Shown here piece by piece: positions 52,200 through 61,444 of a DNA stretch of 64,000 nucleotides (the first letter of the stretch is position 1; each line of letters starts with the position of its first letter). Below the pieces are notes generated by a model. The model did no database searches. It was not told the DNA's origin and was given only the letters and a program-made list of their open reading frames with translations. The stretch is taken from assembly GCF_036226925.1 (NCBI RefSeq), contig NZ_CP109031.1:7750001-7814000 (forward strand), read 5' to 3'. This DNA comes from Streptomyces sp. NBC_00659 (GTDB lineage: Bacteria > Actinomycetota > Actinomycetes > Streptomycetales > Streptomycetaceae). The translations under genes and the position numbers were made by a program.

Positions 52200-53801
52200 G
52201 TGGGACAGCCCCGCCCTGCCCGAAATCAGTCCGCGTGGTGGCGTTCCGCCGTCATCTACCAGGTGTACGTCCGCAGCTTCGCGGACGGCGACGGCGACGG
52301 CACCGGTGACCTCGCGGGCGTCCGCGCCAGACTCCCGTACCTCGCCGAACTCGGCGTGGACGCCCTGTGGTTCAACCCCTGGTATCTCTCGCCCATGGCC
52401 GACGGCGGCTACGACGTGGCCGACTACCGCACGATCGACCCGGCCTTCGGGACCCTCGCCGAGGCCGAGAAACTCATCGCCGAGGCCCGCGAACTGGGCA
52501 TCCGCACGCTCGTCGACATCGTGCCGAACCATGTCTCGGACCAGCACCCCTGGTTCCGGGCGGCGCTGGCGGGCGGTCCGGAGCGGGACCTCTTCCACTT
52601 CCGCCCCGGACGCGGCGAGCACGGTGAACTCCCGCCCAACGACTGGCCGTCCCAGTTCGCCGGCTCCACCGAACCGGTGTGGACCCGGCTGCCCGACGGC
52701 GACTGGTACCTCCACCTGTTCACCCCCGAGCAGCCCGACCTCAACTGGGCGCACCCGGCCGTCCGCCGGGAGCACGAGGAGATCCTGCGCTTCTGGTTCG
52801 AGCGGGGAGTGGCGGGCGTACGCATCGACTCGGCCGCCCTGCTGGCCAAGGACCCGGACCTGCCCGACTTCGTCGAGGGCCGCGACCCGAACCCGTACGT
52901 CGACCGCGACGAACTCCACGACATCTACCGCTCCTGGCGAGCGGTCGCCGACACCTACGACGCCGTCTTCGTCGGCGAGGTCTGGCTCCCCGACTCCGAG
53001 CGCTTCGCCCGCTATCTGCGCCCCGACGAACTGCACACCGCCTTCAACTTCTCCTTCCTGTCCTGCCCCTGGGACGCCGGACGGCTGCGCACCTCCATCG
53101 ACGAGACCCTCGCCGAACACGCCCCCGTCGGAGCGCCGGCCACCTGGGTGCTGTGCAACCACGACGTGACCCGCACGGTCACCCGCTACGGCCGTACGGA
53201 GACCGGGTTCGACTTCACCACCAAGGCCTTCGGCACCCCCACCGACCTGGCTCTCGGCACCCGCCGGGCCCGCGCCGCGGCGCTGCTCTCGCTCGCCCTG
53301 CCCGGCTCCGTGTACCTCTACCAGGGCGAGGAACTCGGGCTGCCCGAGGTGGAGTTGCCGCTCGACAGCATCCAGGACCCGATGCATTCGCGCTCCGGGG
53401 GCACGGACCCGGGCCGCGACGGCTGCCGGGTCCCGCTGCCCTGGACGGCCGGGGAGCCGTACGCCGGGTTCGGCGGTGAGCCCTGGCTGCCGCAGCCCGC
53501 CGACTGGCCCGCGTACGCCGCCGACCGCCAGGCGGACGATCCCGGGTCCATGCTGAGCCTCTACCGTGCCGCGCTCCGCGTCCGCCGCGGCGAACCGGGC
53601 TTCGGCGACGGCGAGTTCGGCTGGCTGCCCGCACCGGAGGGCGTCCTCGCCTTCACCCGCGCGGACGGTCTGCTCTGCGTGGTCAATCTGACCGACGGCC
53701 CGGTCGGGCTCCCCGAGCACTCCCGGCTCCTGCTCCACAGCGACCCGTTGACGGCCGACGGGCTCCTTCCGCCGGACACGGCGGTCTGGCTGCGCGCCTG
53801 A
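52200..53801 (+). CDS. aglA: GH13 alpha-glucosidase
   Basis: Cytoplasmic alpha-glucosidase hydrolysing imported maltose-type sugars; 533 residues. Conserved regions are DIVPNH, GVRIDSAALL with nucleophile Asp210, VGEVW with acid Glu260, and CNHD with Asp322. The GTG at 52200 follows GAAAGG. Ends the mal-like operon. Related to, but distinct from, the broken copy at 61445-62098. Confidence 0.9.
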   Translation: MGQPRPARNQSAWWRSAVIYQVYVRSFADGDGDGTGDLAGVRARLPYLAELGVDALWFNPWYLSPMADGGYDVADYRTIDPAFGTLAEAEKLIAEARELGIRTLVDIVPNHVSDQHPWFRAALAGGPERDLFHFRPGRGEHGELPPNDWPSQFAGSTEPVWTRLPDGDWYLHLFTPEQPDLNWAHPAVRREHEEILRFWFERGVAGVRIDSAALLAKDPDLPDFVEGRDPNPYVDRDELHDIYRSWRAVADTYDAVFVGEVWLPDSERFARYLRPDELHTAFNFSFLSCPWDAGRLRTSIDETLAEHAPVGAPATWVLCNHDVTRTVTRYGRTETGFDFTTKAFGTPTDLALGTRRARAAALLSLALPGSVYLYQGEELGLPEVELPLDSIQDPMHSRSGGTDPGRDGCRVPLPWTAGEPYAGFGGEPWLPQPADWPAYAADRQADDPGSMLSLYRAALRVRRGEPGFGDGEFGWLPAPEGVLAFTRADGLLCVVNLTDGPVGLPEHSRLLLHSDPLTADGLLPPDTAVWLRA

Positions 53802-53839
53802 GCGGCCCGCACCGCACAGCGCAGACCCCGAGGGCCGTT

Positions 53840-54664
53840 TCAGTTCGGAGGGGGTGAGTCCCTGGGCGCATCCTTCTTCATGACCGGCCCCCCGCGCTTC
53901 GCCGCCTGGATCTGCTCGTACACATGGGTCCGCAACTCGGCGAAGCGCGGGGAGACCCGTGTACGCAACTGGTCGCGGTCCTCGGGAAGATCGACCTTCA
54001 ACTGCTCCTGCACGACGGTGGGGGAGGCCGAGAGGACCAGGACCCGCTCACCCAGATAGACGGCCTCGTCGATGTCGTGGGTCACGAACAGGATGGTGAT
54101 CCCGCGCTGCCGCCACAGCCGGCGCACCAGATCCTCCAGATCGGCGCGGGTCTGCGCGTCGACCGCCGCGAACGGCTCGTCCATGAGCAGGACTTCGGGC
54201 TCGTACGCCAGAGCCCGCGCGATGGCGACCCGCTGCTGCATCCCCCCGGACAGCTGCCACGGATAGGCCCCCGCGGCATCGGCCAGGCCCACGGACTCCA
54301 GCGCGTCGGCGACCAGTTCCCGGCGCCGCGCCCTGCCCAGGTTCTTCTGCCGCAGCGGGAGTTCGACGTTCTCGCCGACCCTCATCCAGGGGAACAGGCT
54401 GCGCCCGTACTCCTGGAACACGAACGCCATGCCCGGCGGCGGGCCGCTCACCCGTCGGCCGCCGAGCAGCACCTCGCCCGACGTCGGGGTCAGCAGGCCG
54501 CCCATGCACTTCAGCAGGGTGGTCTTGCCGCAGCCCGACGGCCCGACCAGGCAGACGAGTTCACCCGCGTCCACCGTGAAGGTGAGATCGCGGACCGCCT
54601 CCACCCTGCGGCCCGACCCCTCGTAGACCTTCCGCAGGCCGGATACGACCAAAGACGCGTGCAT
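53840..54664 (-). CDS. ABC importer ATPase, SsuB/TauB type
   Basis: A 274-residue ATPase: Walker A GPSGCGKTT, signature LSGGMQQRVAIARAL, Walker B VLLMDEPFAAVD. Last gene of a binding protein-permease-permease-ATPase operon on the minus strand. SsuABC-type systems import sulfonates, pyrimidine precursors or aromatic acids; here the neighbours favour an aromatic acid. Follows the permease by 20 bp with AAAGGG. Confidence 0.92.
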   Translation of the reverse strand: MHASLVVSGLRKVYEGSGRRVEAVRDLTFTVDAGELVCLVGPSGCGKTTLLKCMGGLLTPTSGEVLLGGRRVSGPPPGMAFVFQEYGRSLFPWMRVGENVELPLRQKNLGRARRRELVADALESVGLADAAGAYPWQLSGGMQQRVAIARALAYEPEVLLMDEPFAAVDAQTRADLEDLVRRLWRQRGITILFVTHDIDEAVYLGERVLVLSASPTVVQEQLKVDLPEDRDQLRTRVSPRFAELRTHVYEQIQAAKRGGPVMKKDAPRDSPPPN

Positions 54665-54684
54665 GGACCGCCCTTTCGCGAGCG

Positions 54685-55506
54685 TCACGGGGACCGCCTG
54701 GAGGAGTCGCGCAGACCGTGGTACCAACCGAGGACCCGGCGCTCGACCAACTGGAAGACGACCGAGAGGAGAAAGCCGAGCAGGCCGAGGACGAGGATCC
54801 CGGTCCACATGTCGGGGATCGCGAAGCCGCGCTGGAACTGCACGATGGTGAAGCCGAGTCCGTTGCTCGCCGCGAACATCTCGCTGATGACCATCAGGAT
54901 GATGCCGATGGACAGCGCCTGGCGCAGGCCCGCGAAGATCTGCGGGCTCGCGGAGGGCAGGACGACGGACCGTATCCGGGCCGGGCCCGTGATGCCGTAC
55001 GAGCGGGCCGTCTCGGACATCACGGAGTCGACGGCGCGCACCCCCTCGATCGTGTTGAGCAGGATCGGCCACACACAGCCGCTGGCGATCACGACGATCT
55101 TCATCGTGTCCCCGATGCCCGCGAACAGCATGATGACCGGAACGAGGACGGGCGGAGGCACCGCCCGCAGGAACTCCAGCACCGGTTCGCACACCGCCCG
55201 CACCTTCCGGTACGAGCCGATGACCGTGCCGACACCGACTCCCACCACGGCCGCCGCCGTGTAGCCGGCCAGCAGCCGCAGCAGGCTGGGCACCAGGTCG
55301 GCGCGGAGCCGGTCACGCGTCCAGACGTCGGGGAACGTCTTCAGGATCGTGCGCAGCGGAGGCCAGTAGACATTGGTGCTGCCGTCCGACGCGAGCCACC
55401 AGAGGGCGAACAGCAGCGCGGGGAGCGCCACGACGAACAGCACCCGCAGCGGGAGAGCTCCCCACCGGTTCGGCCTCGTCGGAGGTTCGGGCGGGATGCC
55501 CGTCAC
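54685..55506 (-). CDS. ABC importer permease, SsuC type (second)
   Basis: A 273-residue permease, about six helices; EAA-like ETARSYGITGPARIRSVVLP. GTG at 55506 overlaps the other permease's stop by four bases. Confidence 0.9.
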   Translation of the reverse strand: MTGIPPEPPTRPNRWGALPLRVLFVVALPALLFALWWLASDGSTNVYWPPLRTILKTFPDVWTRDRLRADLVPSLLRLLAGYTAAAVVGVGVGTVIGSYRKVRAVCEPVLEFLRAVPPPVLVPVIMLFAGIGDTMKIVVIASGCVWPILLNTIEGVRAVDSVMSETARSYGITGPARIRSVVLPSASPQIFAGLRQALSIGIILMVISEMFAASNGLGFTIVQFQRGFAIPDMWTGILVLGLLGFLLSVVFQLVERRVLGWYHGLRDSSRRSP

Positions 55507-56312
55507 ACCGTCACCTCCCCGCGCACCGACTGGTGCCAGGCCAGCGCGTACCGCTCCACCGACCGGGCACCCACGTTGATGAGCAGCCCGAGCAGACCCG
55601 TGACCACGATCAGCGCGTACATCTCGGGCACCGCCTGCGAGGTCTGGGCGACCGCGATGCGCGCACCCAACCCCGGGGCCCCGATGACGAGTTCGGCGGT
55701 CACCGTGAGAATGAGCGCGACGGCCGCGGCGAGCCGGACCCCCGTCATGACGTACGGCAGCGCGGTCGGCCACAGCACATGACGGACCCGGGCCCAGGTT
55801 CCGAGCCCGTACGACCGCGCCGTCTCCTCCGCCACCGGGTCCACGTCCCGCACGCCGTACATGACCTGGACGAGGACCTGCCAGAAGGACGCGTAGACGA
55901 CCAGCAGGAGCACCGACCTCAGCTCGGTCCCGTAGAGCAGCACGGCGAGCGGGATCAGGGCCACGGAGGGGATGGGGCGCAGGAACTCGATCGTCGACGC
56001 GGTCGTCTCGCGCAGATACGGCACGACCGAGACGACCACCCCCACCACGATCCCCGCGCCGACCGCGATCGCCAGGCCCAGCGCCCAGCCCGTGAGCGTG
56101 TCGCCGAGGTCCGTCCAGAAGGTGCCCTCGGTGAACTGGTCACCGAGGGCCCGCGCGATCCGGCTGGTCGGCGGGAAGTACCGCTCCTTGACGATGCCGA
56201 GCCGCGGCACCGCCTCGCCGAGGGCGAGGAAGGCCGCGAGCCCGGCCGCGCCCAGTCCGGCGTTCACGGCCCGTCCGGTGGAGCCGCCGCCGCGCACTCG
56301 CTTCCGTGTCAC
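55503..56312 (-). CDS. ABC importer permease, SsuC type (first)
   Basis: A 269-residue permease, about six helices; EAA-like EETARSYGLGTWARVRHVLWP. The GTG at 56312 overlaps the binding-protein stop (GTGA). Two non-identical permeases suggest a heterodimeric channel. Confidence 0.9.
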   Translation of the reverse strand: MTRKRVRGGGSTGRAVNAGLGAAGLAAFLALGEAVPRLGIVKERYFPPTSRIARALGDQFTEGTFWTDLGDTLTGWALGLAIAVGAGIVVGVVVSVVPYLRETTASTIEFLRPIPSVALIPLAVLLYGTELRSVLLLVVYASFWQVLVQVMYGVRDVDPVAEETARSYGLGTWARVRHVLWPTALPYVMTGVRLAAAVALILTVTAELVIGAPGLGARIAVAQTSQAVPEMYALIVVTGLLGLLINVGARSVERYALAWHQSVRGEVTV

Positions 56313-57280
56313 GGCAGCAGCTTGTCCAGGTCGGGCGCCGACTTGAAGAGCCCGTCCTGTTTGCCGAGCTTCTCCAGCGCCTCGATCGAGGTCCGGTTCT
56401 CCTCCGCCGGCCACTTGGGCAGGGTCACCTCGGCCAGCACGGCCGCGGGGATCTTCGTGTACGTGGTGACGATCTGCCGGACCTCGTCCGGGTGCGCGTC
56501 GGCGTACGCGAGGGACTCCGCGGTGGCCTCCTGGAACTTCTTGACCACGTCGGGGTGCTGTGCCGCGTATTGGTTCGAGGTGAAGTACATGGCGACGGTG
56601 AGGTCCTTCGCCACATCGACCAGGGCCGAGGCGATCTCGGTCGCGCCCTGGCTCTTGACGGTGGCGAGCGCGGGCTCGACCACCATCGCGGCGTCGATCT
56701 GGCCGCTGTCGAGGGCCGCGGGCATCTGGTCGAAGGCGAGCTCGACGAACTTCACCTCGGAGGGATCACCGCCCGCCTTGCGCACCGACTCGCGTACGGC
56801 CGTCTCGTTGATGTTCTTCAGCGTGTTGACGGCGACCTTCTTGCCCTCCAGATCCTTCGCCGACGCGATGGCGCTGCCCTTCTTGACCGTGATGGCGCCG
56901 AAGTCCGCGCCCGCCACGCCCGTCGAGGCGACACCGTTCGCGATGGCCTTCACGGGAACGCTGTTGGACTGGGCGATCATCAGCGAGGTCACGTTGGAGA
57001 ACCCGAACTGGAACTGGCCCGAGACGACCCCCGGGACGATGGCCGCGCCGCCCTGGGCGGCCGTCATCGACAGGGTCAGTCCGTGCTTCTTGTAGAAGCC
57101 CTTCTTCTGGCCCAGATAGACGGGGGCGACATCGACGATGGGGATGATCCCCAGCTTGACGGTGGTGGTGCCGCCGGACGAAGAGTTCTTGTCCGAGGCG
57201 CCACCGCCGTCGGACGAACCGCAGGCCGACGCGGTGACCAGCAAGGCTCCGACCGCGATACCGGCGAGCAGACGACGCAT
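56309..57280 (-). CDS. Substrate-binding lipoprotein, SsuA/NMT1 type
   Basis: Binding protein of the importer, 323 residues, lipobox SACGSS near residue 20, then VKLGIIPIVDVAPVYLGQKKGFYKKHGL, typical of NMT1/THI5-like proteins. ATG at 57280 follows AGGAGGA. Divergent from the IclR gene across a 200-bp spacer containing a TGACA-flanked palindrome. Confidence 0.9.
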   Translation of the reverse strand: MRRLLAGIAVGALLVTASACGSSDGGGASDKNSSSGGTTTVKLGIIPIVDVAPVYLGQKKGFYKKHGLTLSMTAAQGGAAIVPGVVSGQFQFGFSNVTSLMIAQSNSVPVKAIANGVASTGVAGADFGAITVKKGSAIASAKDLEGKKVAVNTLKNINETAVRESVRKAGGDPSEVKFVELAFDQMPAALDSGQIDAAMVVEPALATVKSQGATEIASALVDVAKDLTVAMYFTSNQYAAQHPDVVKKFQEATAESLAYADAHPDEVRQIVTTYTKIPAAVLAEVTLPKWPAEENRTSIEALEKLGKQDGLFKSAPDLDKLLP

Positions 57281-57389
57281 GGCTCCTCCTGTGCAGACGA
57301 GAGTGTTCCGACAGGGCGTGCGCACACCGCACAATGGTGCTCAGCGCGAAGGTAGAACCCTGTCCGTGCCGGGTCAATGGCCTTGGCTG

Positions 57390-57406
57390 ACAATATTGTT
57401 GACAGT
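57390..57406. promoter_or_regulatory. Operator candidate between importer and IclR gene
   Basis: ACAATATTGT (57390-57399) is a perfect 10-bp palindrome, flanked by TGACA on both sides as a direct repeat (57388-57392 and 57400-57404). A TTGACA at 57399-57404 may also be a -35 element for the IclR gene. Likely IclR binding region. Confidence 0.55.
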
Positions 57407-57415
57407 TATCGAAGT

Positions 57416-57445
57416 GTGCTCCCGTTCCATGTGCTCCCGTTCGAT
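57416..57445. repeat. 15-bp tandem repeat in IclR leader
   Basis: GTGCTCCCGTTCCAT and GTGCTCCCGTTCGAT are adjacent and differ at one base. They lie 36-65 bp before the IclR start codon. Confidence 0.8.
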
Positions 57446-57480
57446 GCGAGAGCACTCCGTGTGTCCCTCTGGAGGCGACG

Positions 57481-58296
57481 ATGCCTGCAGCAGACCGAGC
57501 GCCCCATTTCGTCCGGTCCTTCGAACGCGGACTCGCCGTGATCCGCGTCTTCGGCGCCGACCGGCCCGAACTGACACTCAGTGAGGTCGCGCGCGGCTGC
57601 GACCTGACCCGCGCGGCGGCACGCCGCTTCCTGCTGACCCTGGTCGATCTCGGATACGTCCACACGGACGGCCGGGTCTTCCGGCTCACCCCGCGCGTGC
57701 TGGAACTCGGCTACGCCTATCTCTCCGGCTTCACGCTCCCGGAGATCGCCCAGTCCCATCTGAAGCAACTCGCCGAACAGGTGGGGGAGTCGAGCTCGCT
57801 CTGTGTCCTCGACGGCGACGACATCGTGTACGTGGCGCGGGTCCCGACCCGGCGGATCATGACGGCGACGATCACCGTCGGCACCCGCTTCCCGGCCCAT
57901 GCCACCTCCGTGGGCCGGGTGATCCTCGCGCATCTCACGGACGACGAGATCGACGCCCGGCTGGAGCGGGCCGATCTGTGCGCCCTGACCGCGCGCACGA
58001 CCGTCTCGCCGGACCTGCTGAGAGCCGAGCTGGCCCGGGTGCGGCGCCAGGGATACGCCATCGTCGACCAGGAGTTGGAGGAGGGACTCCGCTCGGTCGC
58101 CGCCCCGGTGCGGGACGGGGGCGGCGCCGTGGTGGCGGCCGCGAACATCCCCGTCCACGCCAGCCGCAACAGCCTCGAATCGGTCCGCCGCGACCTGCTT
58201 CCCCACCTGCTGGACACGGTCGCCCGGATCGAGCGGGATCTGGCGGTCACAGGTCCAGTACGAGCCGTCTCCCGAGGCAGCGGGACACACAGATGA
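57481..58296 (+). CDS. IclR-family regulator, PcaR-like
   Basis: A 271-residue regulator resembling PcaR/PobR proteins of aromatic catabolism (SFERGLAVIRVFGADRPELTLSEVARG; effector segment FPAHATSVGRVILAHLTDDE). GGAGG precedes the ATG at 57481. Its last 50 bp overlap the end of the opposite-strand reductase gene. Likely controls the importer and VanAB-type genes. Confidence 0.9.
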   Translation: MPAADRAPHFVRSFERGLAVIRVFGADRPELTLSEVARGCDLTRAAARRFLLTLVDLGYVHTDGRVFRLTPRVLELGYAYLSGFTLPEIAQSHLKQLAEQVGESSSLCVLDGDDIVYVARVPTRRIMTATITVGTRFPAHATSVGRVILAHLTDDEIDARLERADLCALTARTTVSPDLLRAELARVRRQGYAIVDQELEEGLRSVAAPVRDGGGAVVAAANIPVHASRNSLESVRRDLLPHLLDTVARIERDLAVTGPVRAVSRGSGTHR

Positions 58297-59212
58297 GCAT
58301 GGTTCCGCCCGCCTCCCGCTCCTCGTCCGTGAGCACCGAGTCCCGGTGGTCCGGGGTCCCTTCGAGCACCTCCGTCTCGCAGGTCCCGCAGGTGCCCTCG
58401 GTGCAGGAGTAGAGCACCTCGACACCGGCGGCGCGCACGGTGTCGAGGACGGAGACACCGGGAGCGACGGTGACCGTCCGGCCCGACCGCTCCAGGACGA
58501 CCTCGAACTCCCCCTCCCCGTCCGTCTCCCCGCCCGTCTCCCGGTCCTTCGGCCGGAAGCGCTCGATGTGCAGGAGGCCGTCCGGACAGCGCTCCTCGAT
58601 CGCGTCGAGCAGCGGCCCGGGACCGCAGCAGTAGACGAGGGTGTCCCCGGGGAGCCCGCCGAGCACGGAGGGCAGATCGAGCGGTCCCGTCTCGTCCTGG
58701 GGAGCGAGGGTGACCCGGTCCCCGTACCGCCCCAGTTCCTCGGTGAACGCCATGGAGCCGCGGGTCCGTCCGCCGTACAGCAGGGTCCACTCGGCGCCCG
58801 CCGCCTCGGCCGCGGCGAGCATCGGCAGGATCGGGGTGATGCCGATGCCGCCCGCCACGAAGCGGTAGCGCGGAGCGGGCGCGAGGGCGAAGTGATTGCG
58901 CGGGCCCCGGACACGGACCGTGTCGCCCTCGCCCAACCGCCCGTGCACATAAGCCGATCCGCCGCGCCCGTCCGGTTCGAGCAGCACCGCGATCCGCCAC
59001 GTCCCGCGGTCCGCCGGGTCACCGCACAGGGAGTACTGCCGCTCGAGTTCCGGCCCGAGCCGGACATCGATATGGGCCCCGGGCTCCCAGCGCGGGAGTT
59101 CGGCGCCGAGCGGATGCCGCAGGCTCAGGGCGAGTACACCGTCGGAGACCAACTCACGCCGTACGACGACGAGTTCGACCTCGTACGAGCTGTCCCCGGC
59201 AAGGCCGGTCAC
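58247..59212 (-). CDS. vanB: Rieske oxygenase reductase, VanB-like
   Basis: Passes electrons from NAD(P)H to the Rieske oxygenase; 321 residues. Flavin-binding RQYSLCGDP, NAD-binding AGGIGITPILPML, and C-terminal plant-type [2Fe-2S] cysteines in SCTEGTCGTCETEVLEG plus a later Cys (LICVSR). GTG at 59212 overlaps the oxygenase stop. Substrate, vanillate or another aromatic acid, is not proven. Confidence 0.88.
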   Translation of the reverse strand: MTGLAGDSSYEVELVVVRRELVSDGVLALSLRHPLGAELPRWEPGAHIDVRLGPELERQYSLCGDPADRGTWRIAVLLEPDGRGGSAYVHGRLGEGDTVRVRGPRNHFALAPAPRYRFVAGGIGITPILPMLAAAEAAGAEWTLLYGGRTRGSMAFTEELGRYGDRVTLAPQDETGPLDLPSVLGGLPGDTLVYCCGPGPLLDAIEERCPDGLLHIERFRPKDRETGGETDGEGEFEVVLERSGRTVTVAPGVSVLDTVRAAGVEVLYSCTEGTCGTCETEVLEGTPDHRDSVLTDEEREAGGTMLICVSRCLGRRLVLDL

Positions 59213-60273
59213 CGCACCCTCTCCACCGGCTTGTCGCCCTCCTCGACCAGGCGGGCCAGGATGCGCCGGGCCGCGAGACCGCCGGTGTCGATGCCGATGC
59301 TCAGCTCCTGGTAACCGGCGGGCTCCGAGGCGAGGGTGCGCTGGAGGAGGTTGAGCGCGTCGACGTCCTGCATCACGACGGTGTGGTTCAAGTCCCGCAT
59401 GAAGGTGCTGACTTCGTCGTCCGACCGGGCGAAGTCGCGCGAGACCGCCCAGAAGTCGTACACCTTGCCCGGGCCGGACGGCGTGATGGCGTACGTGATC
59501 TCGGTGTGGAAGGCGTTCGGGTCACTGCCGTCCGCCTCCGGCAGCACACCGGCCGGCGCGATCCTGCTGTGTAGCAGATAGAGGCAGGGCGCGTGGTACT
59601 CGATGTCCTGCCAGCGGGTGATGCGCCCCTCGACGCCGGTCGACCGCGCGTAGAAGGGCGGACACTCGGCGTCGGCCATGCGCCGGGAGACGCGGACGAT
59701 CCCGGCCTCCTCGTCCACCTCGGTGGCGATCGGCGTCTCGGCGACCTCGGGCGTGCCGATGTAGCCGCCGTGCAGATACGTCTCGTGCGAGAGGTCGAGG
59801 AGGTTGTCGACGAGGAGTCCGTAGTCCGCGTCGATGGGCTCCATGCCGCTGACCGTCGTCCAGCCGGGCGAGTCCATGTGCGGCGCGCGCGGCACCGATC
59901 CCGGGTCGGCGAGCGCGGGGTCGCCGATCCAGACCCAGACGAACAGGTCCTGCTCGACGACCGGGTAGGAGGCGACCCGGGCGGTGCGCGGTATCCGCTT
60001 CTGCCCCGGCACGTGCACACACGCGCCGGTCGTGTCGTAGGTGAACCCGTGGTAGCCGCACACGATCCGGTCACCGTCGAGCCGGCTCTCCGAGAGCGGG
60101 AACCGCCGGTGCACACACCGGTCGGACAGCGCGACGGCGGCCCCGTCCTCCTCGGTGCGGTAGAGCACCAGCGGCTCACCGAGGACGGTCCGTCCGACGA
60201 GCTCGCGTCCGATCTCGTAGGTGTAGGCGACGACGTACCACTGGTTCCTGGCGAAGGAGGTCATGTGCGGCAT
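59209..60273 (-). CDS. vanA: Rieske non-heme iron oxygenase, VanA-like
   Basis: Oxygenase component that demethylates or hydroxylates an aromatic acid; 354 residues. Rieske ligands Cys53, His55, Cys72 and His75 (RCVHRRF, CGYHGF). Mononuclear iron site around DLSHETYLH. ATG at 60273 follows GGGAG; 60264 is the alternative. A 17-bp inverted repeat lies 68 bp upstream. Confidence 0.88.
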   Translation of the reverse strand: MPHMTSFARNQWYVVAYTYEIGRELVGRTVLGEPLVLYRTEEDGAAVALSDRCVHRRFPLSESRLDGDRIVCGYHGFTYDTTGACVHVPGQKRIPRTARVASYPVVEQDLFVWVWIGDPALADPGSVPRAPHMDSPGWTTVSGMEPIDADYGLLVDNLLDLSHETYLHGGYIGTPEVAETPIATEVDEEAGIVRVSRRMADAECPPFYARSTGVEGRITRWQDIEYHAPCLYLLHSRIAPAGVLPEADGSDPNAFHTEITYAITPSGPGKVYDFWAVSRDFARSDDEVSTFMRDLNHTVVMQDVDALNLLQRTLASEPAGYQELSIGIDTGGLAARRILARLVEEGDKPVERVR

Positions 60274-60340
60274 GGGGGCCGGCTCCCGTCTCTGATGGTG
60301 GTGGCATCGTTCGGGCAGACATCACCGGGCCGCAATACGA

Positions 60341-60357
60341 CTTCCGTCTCACGGAAG
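60341..60357. promoter_or_regulatory. Inverted repeat upstream of vanA-like gene
   Basis: CTTCCGTCTCACGGAAG has perfect seven-base arms around CTC. Position upstream of vanA suggests the operator of the adjacent IclR-type regulator. Confidence 0.6.
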
Positions 60358-60373
60358 ATGTCCAATGAAATGC

Positions 60374-60918
60374 CACGTCAGCGGGCTGATGTGTGAGTGC
60401 CCTCCCCGGTGGCAGTTGCGATGCTCGTCCACTGGGTCGCCGCGCCGACCTCGATCTCCCGTGGCTGTTTGAGCCACGTTTCCGCTCGTAAGTTATGCAC
60501 GTATGACTGTTTTCAGGGTTCTGTGGCGAATCTGATGCCGGATCCTGGTGGTACAGGAGCAGAAATTGCATCGCCGCAGATCAAGTATGTCCGTTGGTGC
60601 GTGTACCGGCTTTGGGGGCGAATCCGGGTCGATTCTGCCTCTCTTTCGGCTCTTCAGTGTGTTGTCGCAGGTCGGGCAGGTAGCGCGAAGGGTTGGGGGT
60701 AGGAATCGCGAGCAGATTGATGGCCTGAAGGACGCGCGGAGACGGTCATCGACCAGCCGTTCGTCACGCGGTGACACACGCGGGATGCCTGCTTGGGCTT
60801 GCGTAAACGGGGCTGCTGTCGGGTGGTGACTCAGCCCAGGAGTGGCCCGGTTGGTTTCGGGCGGTGGGTACCAGCCCTATGGCTGGGACTGGGAAGTCAG
60901 CGGGGAGCGAATTCGTCG
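60374..60918. other. Relatively AT-rich noncoding stretch
   Basis: About 545 bp with clearly lower GC content than the surroundings, especially 60481-60780. Frames up to ~100 codons exist but none has a ribosome site, family motif or streptomycete codon bias. It looks like foreign or decayed DNA. No inverted repeats or integrase remnant were identified. Confidence 0.5.
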
Positions 60919-60977
60919 TAGCGCAGAGCAGCGGACTCATCATCCGTCGGCCGTGGGTTCGAGTCCCACCCGCCCCA
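60919..60977 (+). pseudogene. tRNA-CAU remnant, probable att-type scar
   Basis: The 3' two-thirds of a tRNA: anticodon stem 60931-60935 with 60943-60947, loop CTCATCA with anticodon CAT, five-base variable loop, T-arm GTGGG-TTCGAGT-CCCAC (60953-60969), acceptor strand CCGCCCC and discriminator A (60977). The D-loop is reduced to a base or two and the sequence at 60912-60918 cannot pair with the acceptor strand. It cannot make a normal tRNA. Retained 3' tRNA ends are typical of attachment sites of integrated elements. Confidence 0.65.
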
Positions 60978-61334
60978 CTTCGGAAGGCCTCTGACCTGCG
61001 GAAACGTTCATTTCGGGTGTCGGGGCGTCAACTTTGCCTGAATGGACTGAATCCGCTGCTCGTGGGTTTGGCGCCATGCTGGTCCATGTCGGCTGATGCC
61101 CTTCTGACCCGCATGAATGCGTAGCCGCTGAGACCTGTTCTGCTCGGCTCTCCTGCGGCAGGGCCAAGGTTGAGGCCATCCTGAGGCCGGAGGTACTGGG
61201 GGAGTGCCCGGAAGGCGCTCTCCAGTGCGTCGTCTGCATATCTGGCGAGTCCGGGAAGCCAAGGAAACGGCCCCAACAGAAAACTGCCCCAAACGTGCAG
61301 CGGCCCCTGAAGGGCATCGGCTTCTGCAGCTGGG
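60978..61334. other. Noncoding region after tRNA remnant
   Basis: No supported gene. A minus-strand frame reads through but has no start context or family signal. Probably decayed DNA between the tRNA remnant and the broken alpha-glucosidase. Confidence 0.5.
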
Positions 61335-61380
61335 CCAGGGCCTGTCCGATCGGCGGGGAGGAACACCGGACAGGCCCTGG
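61335..61380 (-). terminator. 14-bp-stem hairpin after broken alpha-glucosidase
   Basis: Arms CCAGGGCCTGTCCG (61335-61348) and CGGACAGGCCCTGG (61367-61380) pair perfectly, 18-base loop, 65 bp beyond the ancestral stop at 61445. Probably the original terminator, now orphaned. Confidence 0.8.
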
Positions 61381-61444
61381 CGGACATGGGCGCGACTGGG
61401 CGCGCGGGAGGTGGGCCGGGGCGATGCCCGGTCTCGTTCGTTCG

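Noticed and set aside
60374..60918. Insertion sequence remnant
   Set aside because: Composition is foreign-looking, but I found neither terminal inverted repeats nor a transposase motif.
60919..60977. Functional tRNA-Met or tRNA-Ile2 gene
   Set aside because: No D-loop to speak of and no complementary 5' acceptor strand; kept only as a remnant.
61008..61387. Minus-strand hypothetical gene after the broken alpha-glucosidase
   Set aside because: Crosses a terminator hairpin, lacks a ribosome site and family similarity.
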